From assembly GCF_030009775.1 (NCBI RefSeq), contig NZ_JASCTH010000030.1, positions 59,754 through 123,753 on the forward strand: a stretch of 64,000 bases of DNA, read 5' to 3'. The first letter of the stretch is position 1, and the number at the start of each line of letters is the position of its first letter. The stretch comes from Actinoplanes sandaracinus (GTDB lineage Bacteria > Actinomycetota > Actinomycetes > Mycobacteriales > Micromonosporaceae). Below, piece by piece: positions 33,419 to 42,681 of the stretch. The translations under genes and the position numbers were made by a program. The notes under the pieces were generated by a model. That model worked only from the letters and a program-made list of their open reading frames with translations. It was not told the DNA's origin and searched no databases.

Positions 33419-33910
33419 GTGAAGATCGGCGTGCACGGCCGCTGGTCGCGGCGCCTCGGCGCCACCGTGTCCGCGGCGATCGCCAAATGTCTGGCCGAGC
33501 CGCCGGTGGCTGTCATCGCCGACCTGTACGACCTCGGCGATCCCGACGCTGCCAGCATGCCGCTGTGGCTGGCCGCTCACCGAGCCGCGAGCGTCCTGCG
33601 ACCACCGGTGCCATTCGCGGTATGCCTGCCCACCGCATCCGAACTCGTCGTCAACGCCGTCGAGCACGCCGGCACCGACATCCGCGTCACCGTGTCCCAC
33701 CGCGGTGGAGGTATGCACCTCGCGGTACACGACGGCGTCAGCCGGCTTTCCCAGCCACGTCACTCGCAGCCCTCGACCAGGACAGACCTTGTGACCCGGC
33801 GCGGGACGGGACTCAGGGTCGTTCACGCCGACGCCGACGCCTGGGGCGCCATACCCACCCGCGGCGGCAAGATCGTCTGGGCCGCCGTCCGCGCCCGCCC
33901 CGGCGGCTGA
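33419..33910 (+). CDS. compact STAS-HATPase fusion protein
   Basis: This 163-residue protein starts at GTG 33419. The N-terminal half is a truncated STAS domain (VHGRWSRRLGATVSAAIAK; AVIADLYDLGDPDAASMPLW). At about residue 70 it jumps into an anti-sigma-type HATPase at its N-box (SELVVNAVEHAGTDIRVTV) and ends RGTGLRVVHADADAWGAIPT. The part between STAS core and N-box, present in related actinobacterial proteins as I know them, is missing in frame. It may be a working minimal form or a deletion derivative. A similar but frameshifted copy is at 36113-36607. Anti-sigma or anti-anti-sigma switching is the family role. Confidence 0.7.
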   Translation: MKIGVHGRWSRRLGATVSAAIAKCLAEPPVAVIADLYDLGDPDAASMPLWLAAHRAASVLRPPVPFAVCLPTASELVVNAVEHAGTDIRVTVSHRGGGMHLAVHDGVSRLSQPRHSQPSTRTDLVTRRGTGLRVVHADADAWGAIPTRGGKIVWAAVRARPGG

Positions 33911-33946
33911 CACCGGCGCCCTCGCCGGGCGTCTCGATGCCGGCCG

Positions 33947-34678
33947 TTACGTGTCGAGGAGTTGTTGCAGGCTGTGCGGGTCCGTGACGACGGCATTGGC
34001 GACCTCGGTCAGCCGGCGGTTGTGGTTCCGGGCGTAACCGCGGATGACGGTGAACGCCTCGTCGACGCTGATGCCACGCGCCTGTGCGACCGCGCCCTTG
34101 GCCTGTTCGATGATGACCCGGCTGTTCAAAGCCCCCTGCAGTTGCTCGGTGAGCGTTTCACCGTGACTGATGGCGCGTTCCTGCAACAGACCGATGGTGG
34201 CCGCGTCGGCCAGGGCCTGCATGACCGTGACGTCATCGCCCCCGAAGTCCCGGCCGGGGGTGTCACCGAAGACGTTCAACGTCCCGATCACCTCCCGGCG
34301 CAACCGCATCGGAAAGGCGTGCACCGACTGAAACCCCGCCTCGACGGCAAGCGGCGCGAAGCGGGGCCACCGGCCGGCCGCGTGGCCCAGATCCACATTC
34401 ACGACGGGCTCACCGGTGTGGAACGCCTCCAAACAGGGGCCTTCCTCGTTCTGCACCACGAACAGTTCCACCAGAGTGACGTTCTCGGTCGACCCGGCGA
34501 CGAACTCCAGCCGCCCACGGTGGCCGGCGAGCAGCATGCCGACGGCCGGCGTTTCGGTCAAGTCGGCGACCCGCTCGGTGATCATGTGCATGTACTCGAG
34601 CATGTCGAACTCGTCGACCAGCGTGTCGGCGATCTCGACGAAGATCGTCGCCAGTTTCTGCACGGATACGGTAATCAT
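33947..34678 (-). CDS. GAF-ANTAR transcription antitermination regulator 1
   Basis: This 243-residue protein starts at the ATG ending at 34678 (MITVSVQKLATIFVEIADTL). GAF domain about 20-165 (MLLAGHRGRLEFVAGSTENV; GEPVVNVDLGHAAGRWPRFA). ANTAR domain about 180-240 (LNSRVIIEQAKGAVAQARGI), the RNA-binding helical module that acts on antitermination hairpins. There is no receiver domain, so input is through the GAF. Together with the next gene, 37 bases upstream on the same strand, it forms a likely two-gene operon. Confidence 0.92.
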   Translation of the reverse strand: MITVSVQKLATIFVEIADTLVDEFDMLEYMHMITERVADLTETPAVGMLLAGHRGRLEFVAGSTENVTLVELFVVQNEEGPCLEAFHTGEPVVNVDLGHAAGRWPRFAPLAVEAGFQSVHAFPMRLRREVIGTLNVFGDTPGRDFGGDDVTVMQALADAATIGLLQERAISHGETLTEQLQGALNSRVIIEQAKGAVAQARGISVDEAFTVIRGYARNHNRRLTEVANAVVTDPHSLQQLLDT

Positions 34679-34715
34679 GCCTGCCTCCCGGCCTGGCCGG
34701 CGTTCACGTATGCGG

Positions 34716-35414
34716 TCATGGACGGTCCCGGTCGAAATGCAGCCGGCGGGCGACCACGTCGCGGGCCACGTCGTCGAGGTGGCGGCCATGTGCGAACGCG
34801 TACGCCCGCATCCGGGCCATGGCCTCACCGATGGAAACCCCCAGCTGCACCATGACCATCCCCTGGGCCTGGAACAACTCGGCACGGTGCTCCCCCGCGT
34901 CGGCGAGACCGTCGCCGAAACCCGTCGTCGTTGCTTGCTCGTGATGGTCGAGCAACGCCGTCATGGTCACCTCCGCGAAGACGAGCGCGTCGGCGAGTTC
35001 GTCACCGGTCAGCGACCCGGCCCGGCGGCGGAAGACGTCGAGCACACCGAGGCGCACAGCACCCAACTGCAGCGGGAACGAGAAGACCGCCCGGATCCCG
35101 CTGTCCTGGACAGCCGGGATGTACATCGGCCAGCGCGCCGGCGACACACCGCCGAGGTCCGGCACCAGCACCGGGCGCCGCAACGAGAACGCATCCCAGC
35201 ACGGCCCCTCACCGAGCACGAACTGCAGCTCCTCGATGCGCTCGGTCAGCGGGTCCGACGCGGCGTAGACCCCCCGGGCTCCCGTCTCGGTCATCATGCT
35301 GATCCCGGCGCCCGACGCCGCCAACGTGTGCGTGGCGGCGGTACACACCCGGAACAGCAACCCGACCCCGCCGCCCGGCGGGAACGGCTGATCCTCGATC
35401 AGGTTGCGGATCAT
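34716..35414 (-). CDS. GAF-ANTAR transcription antitermination regulator 2
   Basis: This protein is 232 residues from the Met ending at 35414 (MIRNLIEDQPFPPGGGVG). The open frame extends up to 86 codons further with alternative Met and GTG starts, so the N-terminus is uncertain. The GAF part shows ASGAGISMMTETGARGVYAA and PVLVPDLGGVSPARWPMYIP. The ANTAR part shows AELFQAQGMVMVQLGVSIGE and AHGRHLDDVARDVVARRLHF. It is probably co-transcribed with regulator 1, which follows. The two GAFs share the VxDL..xxRWP pattern and are likely paralogues. Confidence 0.88.
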   Translation of the reverse strand: MIRNLIEDQPFPPGGGVGLLFRVCTAATHTLAASGAGISMMTETGARGVYAASDPLTERIEELQFVLGEGPCWDAFSLRRPVLVPDLGGVSPARWPMYIPAVQDSGIRAVFSFPLQLGAVRLGVLDVFRRRAGSLTGDELADALVFAEVTMTALLDHHEQATTTGFGDGLADAGEHRAELFQAQGMVMVQLGVSIGEAMARMRAYAFAHGRHLDDVARDVVARRLHFDRDRP

Positions 35415-36112
35415 GTCGACGCGATCACCCACGGCGGCCACCCGACGCCCGGCGCCCACCGACCCGGCGACACCCCGCCAAGCCAGCCCGACCACGCGGC
35501 TCACCATGCGACACGGCGGTAACCTCCACGCCAGGGCCCCTTGGCCGGGCCGGGCAGTAAGGACGAATCTATACAGCCTACGCATCCCTCCGGCCGAGGT
35601 TCCAGCACCCCGCCATCGGCGGCGCACAGCAGGTCGGACCCGCCGGACCCGGCATGCACGTCGACTGGGCACGGGCGTTCGCCATCGCAGCCGTCAGCAC
35701 CGTACGCCCGGATGTTGATGCCCGTAGCGACGAGTTGCCGAGGCCGGGGACGATCCGGCTCATCGCCATGCCTCGGCCTCCTGTTCTTCGTAGCGGCAAG
35801 CAACGATCCACGCTTCGATGCCCTGAGGCGAGGCAGCTGTCCGCCGCCACCGGATCGCATCCGCGAACTGCGCGGTCTCACCTGTATTCTCGGCGCCCGG
35901 CACTGTGTGCCCCATTCATATACCGTTGAACCAGCGGCGATGTCACTTCATCGCCGTCCGCTGCTCCGGACCTTGGTAGCGCACCGTTCTCCCCGGGCGC
36001 CCTGGAGCTGCCGTGAAGTCTTCAAAAGGATGACCACCCTCGAACAGGTACGGCCCAGCCTCCGTACCTGGTCGCCGCCGGAACCGATCGTCGTGGTGTC
36101 TCGGTAGGCGTC
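35415..36112. other. gap with no convincing gene
   Basis: Open frames on both strands here are short, conflict with each other and show no family pattern. The left part may hold the true start and promoter of the second GAF-ANTAR gene. Around 35880-35940 the sequence is less GC-rich and may be promoter DNA. I can support no gene. Confidence 0.5.
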
Positions 36113-36607
36113 ATGGCTGACGTGAGCGCCACCGTGGTCGAAGTGACGGTGCATGGCCGCTGGTCACAGCCCCCTCCGCGGTCAGGTGGCCACCACTCTG
36201 CGGCTCTGTCTCGCCGGACCGGCTACTGCCATCATCATCGATCTGCACGACGTGGGGGATCTGCACGGGGTGAGCTTGCCGTTCTGGATGGCGGCGGTAA
36301 GGGCGGGCCGCGTGGCGCCCTACTGATCATGTCGGAACTCGCCACCAACGCCGTGGAACACGCTCGCACCGACGCCATGGCCACCGTTGCCGGGGACGGC
36401 ACCCGGCTGCACCTGGCCGTTCGTGACGGCGACACCCGGTATCCCCGTCTCACCGCGCCGGTCTCCGTCCGCGACGGAATTCCGCTCGACGAGCAGGGAC
36501 GAGGCCTCCGGCTGGTCCATGCCGTGGCCGCTGCCTGGGGCGCCATACCGGCCCGCGGCGGCAAGGTCGTGTGGGCGACCGTGTCCCCCGCCTCACCGTG
36601 CGCGTAA
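36113..36607 (+). pseudogene. frameshifted STAS-HATPase paralogue
   Basis: The open frame starts MADVSATVVEVTVHGRWSQ, then turns to nonsense until the HATPase N-box SELATNAVEHARTDAM and the end RGLRLVHAVAAAWGAIPARG. The missing STAS part is present in the +1 frame (PLRGQVATTLRLCLAGPATA; DLHDVGDLHGVSLPFWMAAV), up to a TGA close to the N-box. The shift falls at a run of five C near 36170. A STAS to HATPase gap like that in the copy at 33419 is again present. It is either a broken gene or a gene expressed as a HATPase-only product. Confidence 0.65.
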
Positions 36608-36628
36608 AGGTGCCGGGCGTGCCCGGGG

Positions 36629-37648
36629 TCACGTGTGGCGGCCGTTCCATCCCCGTTCGATGACCTGTGCGGCGGCGAGTCGCGGAGCGCGCGCGGCGGC
36701 GCTGCCGGCCGGGTCTCCGGCGCTGATGCGCAGCACGAGGTGCGGGTGCCCGAGGCCGGCGAGCAGGAGCCGGATGCGTTCCCGGGTCACAGTCACTTCG
36801 ATGGTGGCGCTCAGCGGCAGGACCGACAGGCCCAGTTCGGTGGCGGTGAGCCAGGCCGCGGACAGTGCTTCGCCGGTGCGGAGCCAGTTGGCCTCGTCGT
36901 CGGCGGGGCCGTAGAGGATCGCGAACGTGGCGGCGTTCCCGGGTGCGCCGGTGACGGGTAGGTCGCCGTGATGGCCGAAGTCGCGGTCCGGCACGGTGGC
37001 CCGAGTGGTGTGGTCCGGGATGGCGGCGTCCGGGATGCCGCTGCCCAGCGGCCGGGAGCCACCGGTCCAGTAGGCGAGTTCGGCCTGCCAGGCGATGTCC
37101 TCGTTCTCGGCGCGCTGGGCCTGGTCAGCGTCTCTGGCCAGACCGTACACCTGGTCAGGGTGCAGCAGGTGCAGGCCTGTGCCCGCGGACTCGGCGGCCG
37201 CGACGACGGCGTACAGGTTGTCGGCGTCCACCGGAGCGGCCGCGGTGGGCCGACGGTCGGTGTGGCGCAGCCCAATGGTCTGCCGGTGGCGCCGCGCCTC
37301 GAGACTGACCGGGATCCGCCGGTCGAGACTCAACCGCGCGAGGTGATCGGGGTACGCGGGGTCCGGCATGCGCGCGACGTCGGTGTGCCAGCCATCGGCG
37401 GCGAGGCCGACCAGGGCGTGGTGCAGGGCGGCGCCGCAGCTCAGGATGGCCAGCCGGGAGTCGCGGTCGGTGACGTCGAGTGCCCGGCTGTGGTCGAGGC
37501 GCAGGTTCAGTTCGTTGCCGGTGAGACGCCAGCGCCATGGCTGGGTGTTGTGAATCGACGGGGCGTGCCCTGCCATGGCAGCGGCCGCGGACAGTGCCCG
37601 GGCCTGGGCGCGGGTGTCGGCGGCTCCCATGGGAGTGTCGGTGCTCAT
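36629..37648 (-). CDS. Acg-type nitroreductase family protein, copy 2
   Basis: This 339-residue protein starts at the ATG ending at 37648, preceded by AAGGA. It is a clear paralogue of the copy at 30073: IHNTQPWRWRL near the N-terminus, ILSCGAALHHALVGLAADGW, GLRHTDRRPTAAAPVDADNL, TVPDRDFGHHGDLPV and LRTGEALSAAWLTATELGLS. The two copies bracket the kinase, STAS-HATPase and GAF-ANTAR genes, suggesting a shared stress or hypoxia regulon as in DosR-controlled loci of other actinobacteria. No DosR box was seen by eye in the upstream region. Confidence 0.88.
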   Translation of the reverse strand: MSTDTPMGAADTRAQARALSAAAAMAGHAPSIHNTQPWRWRLTGNELNLRLDHSRALDVTDRDSRLAILSCGAALHHALVGLAADGWHTDVARMPDPAYPDHLARLSLDRRIPVSLEARRHRQTIGLRHTDRRPTAAAPVDADNLYAVVAAAESAGTGLHLLHPDQVYGLARDADQAQRAENEDIAWQAELAYWTGGSRPLGSGIPDAAIPDHTTRATVPDRDFGHHGDLPVTGAPGNAATFAILYGPADDEANWLRTGEALSAAWLTATELGLSVLPLSATIEVTVTRERIRLLLAGLGHPHLVLRISAGDPAGSAAARAPRLAAAQVIERGWNGRHT

Positions 37649-38026
37649 GCCGGGTTCCTTCCTGGCGTGCCGAACGTCGGGTTGGTCAGGGCATGCGCGG
37701 CCAGGTCCAGCTCGGGGTCCGGCAGGCCGTGCGATCCACAGGACCACATGAGGAGATCCTGACTTCGGCCGCAGCCGGATATTCGTGCCCGAGAAACAGT
37801 CTGCGTGCGAAACGCACCTGATCGCTGCGGCGGGCGAAGAAACGCCGAGACGCTCACAGCGGCCAAATACCAGTCCACCGGGTCCAGGGCGACACCTTGA
37901 CCCTACGCCTGTTCGCCGCACCCGGCAGGGCGCCCGTCGGCGGGCTCGGCGATGGACTTGTTCACGAGCCGGTTCTCCTGGACCGAGCCGGGCGTCTCCC
38001 GCGGGGGCATCAGCGTGCCGCGCGGT
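37649..38026. other. intergenic region upstream of nitroreductase copy 2
   Basis: No gene is supported. It holds a short palindrome GTGCG-AAA-CGCAC at 37804-37816, about 155 bases upstream of the nitroreductase start, that could be an operator. No promoter boxes stand out. Confidence 0.4.
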
Positions 38027-38428
38027 TCAGACGATCGGCTGTGGCAGGCCCTCGTGGTTGAGGTAGACAACGATTCGTAGACGCCGCCCATCGTCGTACA
38101 AGAGGAACGAGGAGGCCAGGGCGATAGATTGTCCGCCGGATGTCCGTGGGGCGTGCCAGTTGGTACTGACCAAGAGGTAATGCCCGTCGAGTTGGCGCCA
38201 CGAGCGTTCGATGAGTTCAGGGGTGCCGATTCCCGCGTTCTTGAACATGTCGGTTCGGTGGGACAGGGTGCGTAGAAGCGCATCTCGAGTCGTTGGCCGG
38301 GCGCCGCTGTTGTTTGCCGACAGGAATGAGTCGGCAAAGCAGTCGCCGAGCAGATCTGGGCGCGACGTCTCACTCGCAGAGGAGAACGTGGCGAGGAACT
38401 GGTCAATGCGCGCTTCGATGTTGTCCAT
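38027..38428 (-). CDS. SnoaL-like (NTF2-fold) protein
   Basis: This 133-residue protein starts at the ATG ending at 38428 (MDNIEARIDQFLATFSSASE), preceded by a GAGGA site; a 20-codon upstream extension is unlikely. It shows the NTF2-like pattern: helical N-terminus, LLGDCFADSFLSANNSGARP, an ELIERSWRQLDGHYLLVSTN strand pair, and IALASSFLLYDDGRRLRIVV. This fold covers DUF4440/SnoaL proteins with varied roles, from polyketide cyclases to stress proteins; no catalytic residue pattern narrows it. It stands alone, with an AT-rich upstream stretch that is probably its promoter. Confidence 0.7.
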   Translation of the reverse strand: MDNIEARIDQFLATFSSASETSRPDLLGDCFADSFLSANNSGARPTTRDALLRTLSHRTDMFKNAGIGTPELIERSWRQLDGHYLLVSTNWHAPRTSGGQSIALASSFLLYDDGRRLRIVVYLNHEGLPQPIV

Positions 38429-38747
38429 GGGGTGTCGTCCTCTGTGAGGGACCCGCGAGGGGTCACGCGGCAGGACAACATTAGGCATAGAAGTGGGCTA
38501 TCTTACCATTTATCGTTAACTATTGCTAGTACCGTCCGGGTCGTTCTGGCCGCCGAATGGCGGAACGCTCCAGGAACTTCGCAGCGGTGCCCGGTACCTG
38601 CCGGGGCATCGTCGACCAACCGGCCGGCGGAAGCCGAGCAGGCCCTCGACCACCGCTGCCCGCATTGACCTGATCTGATATATCTGCATCGGGCAGCCGC
38701 TGGGATGCGGCGTCGCTGCTCATGCGAAAACGGGGGCAACAGACCAT
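38429..38747. other. intergenic region with an AT-rich patch
   Basis: Bases about 38495-38530 are strikingly AT-rich for this genome and probably hold the promoter of the SnoaL-like gene; on the - strand TAAGAT is a possible -10 box. The rest is without recognisable genes. The ESX-like gene to the right has only a weak GGGGG upstream of its ATG. Confidence 0.45.
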
Positions 38748-39047
38748 ATGAAGGCGGATCCGGCCGCGCTCGACGCGGCGGCGCAACAAGCGCATGACCT
38801 CAGCCGCCGGTGGACGACCGCGGCCGCCGACGTGGAGCCCGAGACCCGGTCCGCGATCGGTGCGCTCGGCACCGGCTTCTCGCTGCGGGCCGAGGTGGAG
38901 AACGTGCTGTCCGCGCACACCGCCGAGGTGACGATGTACGCACGGTACCTGCAGGAATTCGGTGATGCCTTGTCCGCGACCGCGACCGACTACCGCACCA
39001 GCGACGCGACCGGCGGCAACCGGTTCTGGTACCTCAAGGAACGTTGA
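38748..39047 (+). CDS. ESX/type VII secretion target-like protein
   Basis: This 99-residue helical protein (MKADPAALDAAAQQAHDLSR, then VENVLSAHTAEVTMYARYLQ) fits the size and two-helix hairpin of ESX targets (DUF2580/EspC-like). A strict WxG motif is absent. The stop overlaps the ATG of the alpha/beta hydrolase remnant (TGATG). The pairing with a DUF1023-type hydrolase is common in actinobacteria, where both are thought to be exported or act at the envelope. No type VII machinery genes are in the window. Confidence 0.7.
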   Translation: MKADPAALDAAAQQAHDLSRRWTTAAADVEPETRSAIGALGTGFSLRAEVENVLSAHTAEVTMYARYLQEFGDALSATATDYRTSDATGGNRFWYLKER

Positions 39048-39953
39048 TGCTCACCCTCACCGAACTCCGCGACGCCCGCGTGGACGCCCTCGACACCGCC
39101 GCCGACGCGTGGACCGCCTTGGCCCGGCTGGCCGAGGACCTGGCCAGCGACGCCGTCACCGAACTGGCCCGGCCGTTACGCGGCTCCGGATGGGACGGCG
39201 ACGCCGCCGCCGCCCGGACCGCCGCGGCCGCCCTGAATCTGACCGAGGCCGGCATTCCCGCCGCGGGCGGCGACCACCGCGCCGCACACGACTGGTGGGC
39301 GGGGCGCAGCCCGGAAGAGCGGCACCTGTACGCGACCGCCTGGCCAGACCGGGTCGGGGCCCTCGACGGGCTGCCGGCCACCGACCGTGACCAGGCCAAC
39401 CAGCTGGCCCTGCGCAACTACATCGGCGACAGCGTCAACCGCCGTGACGACCAGGACAACAGCCAGCACGACCGCGCCGTGAACCTGCTCGACAAGCTGA
39501 AGCCAGTGAAGAGCAGCCGGAGCAGAAGCGGCTGTACCTGCTCGGCTTCCAACCGCTCGGCGACGGCACAGCGGCCGTGGCGATCGGCAACCCGGACACC
39601 GCGGCCCACACCGCCCTGCTCGTTCCCGGGGTCGGTACCGAACTCGACGGCTTGAACACCGCCCACACCGCCGGCGGCTCCCACCTCACCGCAATGGGAC
39701 ACAGCTACGGCAGCACCGTCCTCGGTGAGGCCGCCAGTAACGGCGACGGCCTCGCCGTCACCGACATGGTCGCCGTCGGCAGTCCCGGCATGCGGGTGGA
39801 CAACGCCGCCGAGTTCAACATCCCGACGGACCACATGTGGGCCGGCGCCGCCGCCGACAACTACGTCGCCCGCCCGGAGAACTCCACCTTCGGCGACTTT
39901 CTTCTATCGCCGGCGACTACGACGCCGCCCGCATCTTCGGAAAGGCCCCGTAG
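39047..39953 (+). pseudogene. broken DUF1023-type alpha/beta hydrolase gene
   Basis: The gene starts MLTLTELRDARVDALDTAAD and is normal for about 150 codons (WWAGRSPEERHLYATAWPDR). The frame then shifts near 39505. The sequence continues in another frame with LYLLGFQPLGDGTAAVAIGN and LTAMGHSYGSTVLGEAASNG, the nucleophile elbow GHSYG of the family. Between VPGVGTELDGLN and that elbow a stretch normally present in the family seems deleted. A third shift near 39905 leads to GDYDAARIFGKAP and a TAG at 39951-39953. Two frameshifts plus an internal deletion indicate a dead gene. Confidence 0.8.
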
Positions 39954-39954
39954 C

Positions 39955-40509
39955 GTGTCCCACCTTCAACTCCGCGCCGCACATGCCGTACTCGCTCTCG
40001 CCGTCGTAGCGTCACTCGCCGGCTGCACCGGCACCGGCCAGAACGACGACCGTCAACCCGGCGACCCGACAAGGAGCCAAGTTCCCGTGCGGACCCAGAC
40101 CGTGGCGCAGGCCACGAGCCAGGCCGAAGCCGCTGTCAACGCGGTGGCCGAGGCGATCGGCGGCCGCCCGGAAGGCTGGGACGCGACGACCGTGCCCTGC
40201 ACCAGCCGCTCCGGAGCAGCCGCGGCTGACAGACTCTGGCAGCTCCAGGGCGCCGCGAACGTCCCCGTCACCGGCGGCGACCAACGCGCCGCGTTCGACC
40301 GGCTCAAGAGCACCTGGCGGCAGGGAGGCTACGAGATCACCGGCGAACAGACGTTCGGCGACGGCACCCGCACGACCCTGTCGGCGCGCGACCACAGCAC
40401 CGGCGCCACCATCACCGTGACAACCACGAAGGACCTCGCCCGCGTCGCCGTCGTTCTGGCCAGCCCCTGCTACCGGCCCGCGCCCGGAGAAGACCCGGCC
40501 AACGACTGA
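39955..40509 (+). CDS. lipoprotein of unknown function
   Basis: This 184-residue protein starts at GTG 39955, one base after the end of the hydrolase remnant. The signal MSHLQLRAAHAVLALAVVAS ends in lipobox Leu-Ala-Gly-Cys24. The mature part is polar, with one later Cys pair and a compact domain (AAVNAVAEAIGGRPEGWDAT; RLKSTWRQGGYEITGEQTFG; ATITVTTTKDLARVAVVLAS). It resembles small actinobacterial lipoproteins that accompany the DUF1023 hydrolase. An open frame running in from the hydrolase remnant is not its real start. Confidence 0.75.
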   Translation: MSHLQLRAAHAVLALAVVASLAGCTGTGQNDDRQPGDPTRSQVPVRTQTVAQATSQAEAAVNAVAEAIGGRPEGWDATTVPCTSRSGAAAADRLWQLQGAANVPVTGGDQRAAFDRLKSTWRQGGYEITGEQTFGDGTRTTLSARDHSTGATITVTTTKDLARVAVVLASPCYRPAPGEDPAND

Positions 40510-40558
40510 CGTACGGCCGGCAAGCACGCGCCGACCGCATCCCCCGCGGCGTCGGCAG

Positions 40559-42487
40559 TCACGTGGTGAATCGCGTGACGATCTCGCGCAGCCGCTCGGC
40601 GGTCTGCGCGAGTTCCTGTGACGCGCGGGCTGTCGCGTCCGTACCGTCGGTCGTCCGGTTCGCTTCGGCGATGACGGAACCGACCCCCGCGGCGATCTGC
40701 GCGGCGCCGCCCGCCAGGTCGCTGATGCCGTGTCCCATCTCCGCCGTGGTGGCCGACTGTTCCTCGACTGCGGCGGCGATGGTGGACTGGATCTCGTTCA
40801 CTCGGGCGATCACCTCACCGATCTGCTCGATCGCGTCGACCGCGGCGAGGGCGTCACCCTGAATCGCGTCGATGCGGGTCGCGATGTCCTGGGTGGCCCG
40901 GCTCGTCTCCTGCGCCAACTCCTTGACCTCACCGGCGACCACGGCGAATCCCTTGCCGGCCGACCCCGCCCGTGCCGCCTCGATCGTCGCGTTGAGGGCG
41001 AGCAGGTTCGTCTGTGTCGCGATCGCGGTGATGACTTTCAGTACGTCGTTGATCTGCGCGGAGCTGGTGCCGAGACGGCCGACGGTCTGTTTGGCGTCGC
41101 GGGCCGCGTCGACCGCCGAGGTGGCCACGGCGGCGGCCTGACTCGCCCCGGACGCGATCTCGTTGATCGACGCGGACATCTCCTCGGCGCCGGCCGCGAT
41201 CGCCGACACGTGACCGGAGACGCTGTCAGCGATCGTGCCGACATGCTGTGCCTGGGTGGCCGTCGACTCCGCGGTCGCGCGCATGTCCCCACCGACCTGG
41301 GACAGCCTGGCGGAGTTCGCGGCGACCTCGTCCGCGTCAGCACGCAGGCCGTGCACCGCCTTCCGGATTCTGGTCAGCGCGTCGTTGAAGGCGGCGCCCA
41401 TCTGGCCGACCTCGTCGCGCGTGTCCACCGGCACCTGCTGGGTGAGGTCACCGTCGGCCAAGGCGCGCAACGCGGTGACGATCCGCCGTAGCGGCACTGT
41501 GGCGGACAGGTAGAAGCCGACCAGGAGATAGCCGACCAGAAGGAGGGCCACGGCCGCCGCGGCCTCGACGACGTACGCCTTCGCCTGGAAACCACTGATC
41601 CTCGTCGCGAGCAGCGCGTCGAGTTGTGGCGCGAGTTCGTCCACGAGCCGCACCAGAGCGGTCCACGCCTCGTCCCCGGCAGCGGGGGTGACCAGCGAGA
41701 GCCGGCCCGAGGCCACCGCTTCGTCGACCTGTGCGAGCAGGGCTTCCACGGATTCACGCTCGGCGGTGATCGACCCTTCGGCGTCAGCCAACTGGGGGCG
41801 GGCCGTCTTGGCCAGGGCGGTGGCCATTCCCGCGTCGACCGCCGCCTGCGTACTCGCCAGCGCGCCGGCCGCACGCGCCAGGTGGAGCTGGGTGGTCCGG
41901 GCCACGGCCGCGGACTGGCCGGTCGCCAGTATCGTCTCGTCGACGGTCCGACCAGCCTGGTCCAGCAGTTGCGGCAGCCGGAAGACCAACGTGTCCATGA
42001 CGTAATAGGAGTCGAGGTCGGGATCGAGGGTGAGATTCGACGCGTCGGAGACGGCGACCACCAGGCCGAGCAGAGCGTCCAAGGCCTTGTTGTACGCCTC
42101 GAAGGCGGGTGCGCCGGCATCTGAGTCAGTGGCGGACTCCACCTCCGCCTTGGCCGCCGCCCACGTGTCGCCGACGCCGAGTTCCGCTCCGTTCGCCTCG
42201 TTGGCCGCTTCCATCTCGGTCATCGCCGCTCTGGTGCCGGCTTCCTCCGGATCACCGCCCGAAACCGCCAGATGCCGGGCCCGCACCGTGGCCGAGGTCA
42301 GCCCCAGCAGCGGTTGCAGGTAGGCGACACCGACACGTTCGCTGGCGCTGAAAGCGACCTGACCGGTCTGAATTCCGACGTAACCCCATGTCACGAAGCC
42401 CAGCGGCAACAGCAGCACCACCGTGACGACAACAATCTTGTACGCGTACCGTAACCGCCCGAGCAGTACACGCGCTGGTGTGAACAT
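40559..42487 (-). CDS. methyl-accepting chemotaxis protein
   Basis: This 642-residue protein starts at the ATG ending at 42487 (MFTPARVLLGRLRYAYKIVV); the 48-codon extension upstream has no support. Membrane helix about 14-36, a long helical periplasmic domain (DASNLTLDPDLDSYYVMDTL pattern, common in heme- or redox-sensing receptors of this class), second helix about 305-330, HAMP (VPLRRIVTALRALADGDLTQ), and the signalling tip IATQTNLLALNATIEAARAG followed by GKGFAVVAGEVKELAQETSR. No che or flagellar genes are in the window. The receptor is a lone input. Confidence 0.92.
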   Translation of the reverse strand: MFTPARVLLGRLRYAYKIVVVTVVLLLPLGFVTWGYVGIQTGQVAFSASERVGVAYLQPLLGLTSATVRARHLAVSGGDPEEAGTRAAMTEMEAANEANGAELGVGDTWAAAKAEVESATDSDAGAPAFEAYNKALDALLGLVVAVSDASNLTLDPDLDSYYVMDTLVFRLPQLLDQAGRTVDETILATGQSAAVARTTQLHLARAAGALASTQAAVDAGMATALAKTARPQLADAEGSITAERESVEALLAQVDEAVASGRLSLVTPAAGDEAWTALVRLVDELAPQLDALLATRISGFQAKAYVVEAAAAVALLLVGYLLVGFYLSATVPLRRIVTALRALADGDLTQQVPVDTRDEVGQMGAAFNDALTRIRKAVHGLRADADEVAANSARLSQVGGDMRATAESTATQAQHVGTIADSVSGHVSAIAAGAEEMSASINEIASGASQAAAVATSAVDAARDAKQTVGRLGTSSAQINDVLKVITAIATQTNLLALNATIEAARAGSAGKGFAVVAGEVKELAQETSRATQDIATRIDAIQGDALAAVDAIEQIGEVIARVNEIQSTIAAAVEEQSATTAEMGHGISDLAGGAAQIAAGVGSVIAEANRTTDGTDATARASQELAQTAERLREIVTRFTT

Positions 42488-42681
42488 TCTGTCCGCCTGG
42501 TTCGAATGTCGGATACCTACTCCCCGATCGGCAGCACCCGGCGGCAACTGAGCAGCCGTCAGATGTGCGCGCGAACTCCCGCCTCGGCCGTTCCAAGCAC
42601 CGTCCCAGGGCCGGGGCGCAGGCTCGGGCACACACGCGTCGAGCGCGAGGCCGATCTCCGGAACAGCGGTCCGGCCGGGCG

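Noticed and set aside
35541..36107. A 188-codon open frame in the gap after the GAF-ANTAR genes
   Set aside because: Composition-driven, no family pattern, no ribosome site, and competing frames on the other strand.
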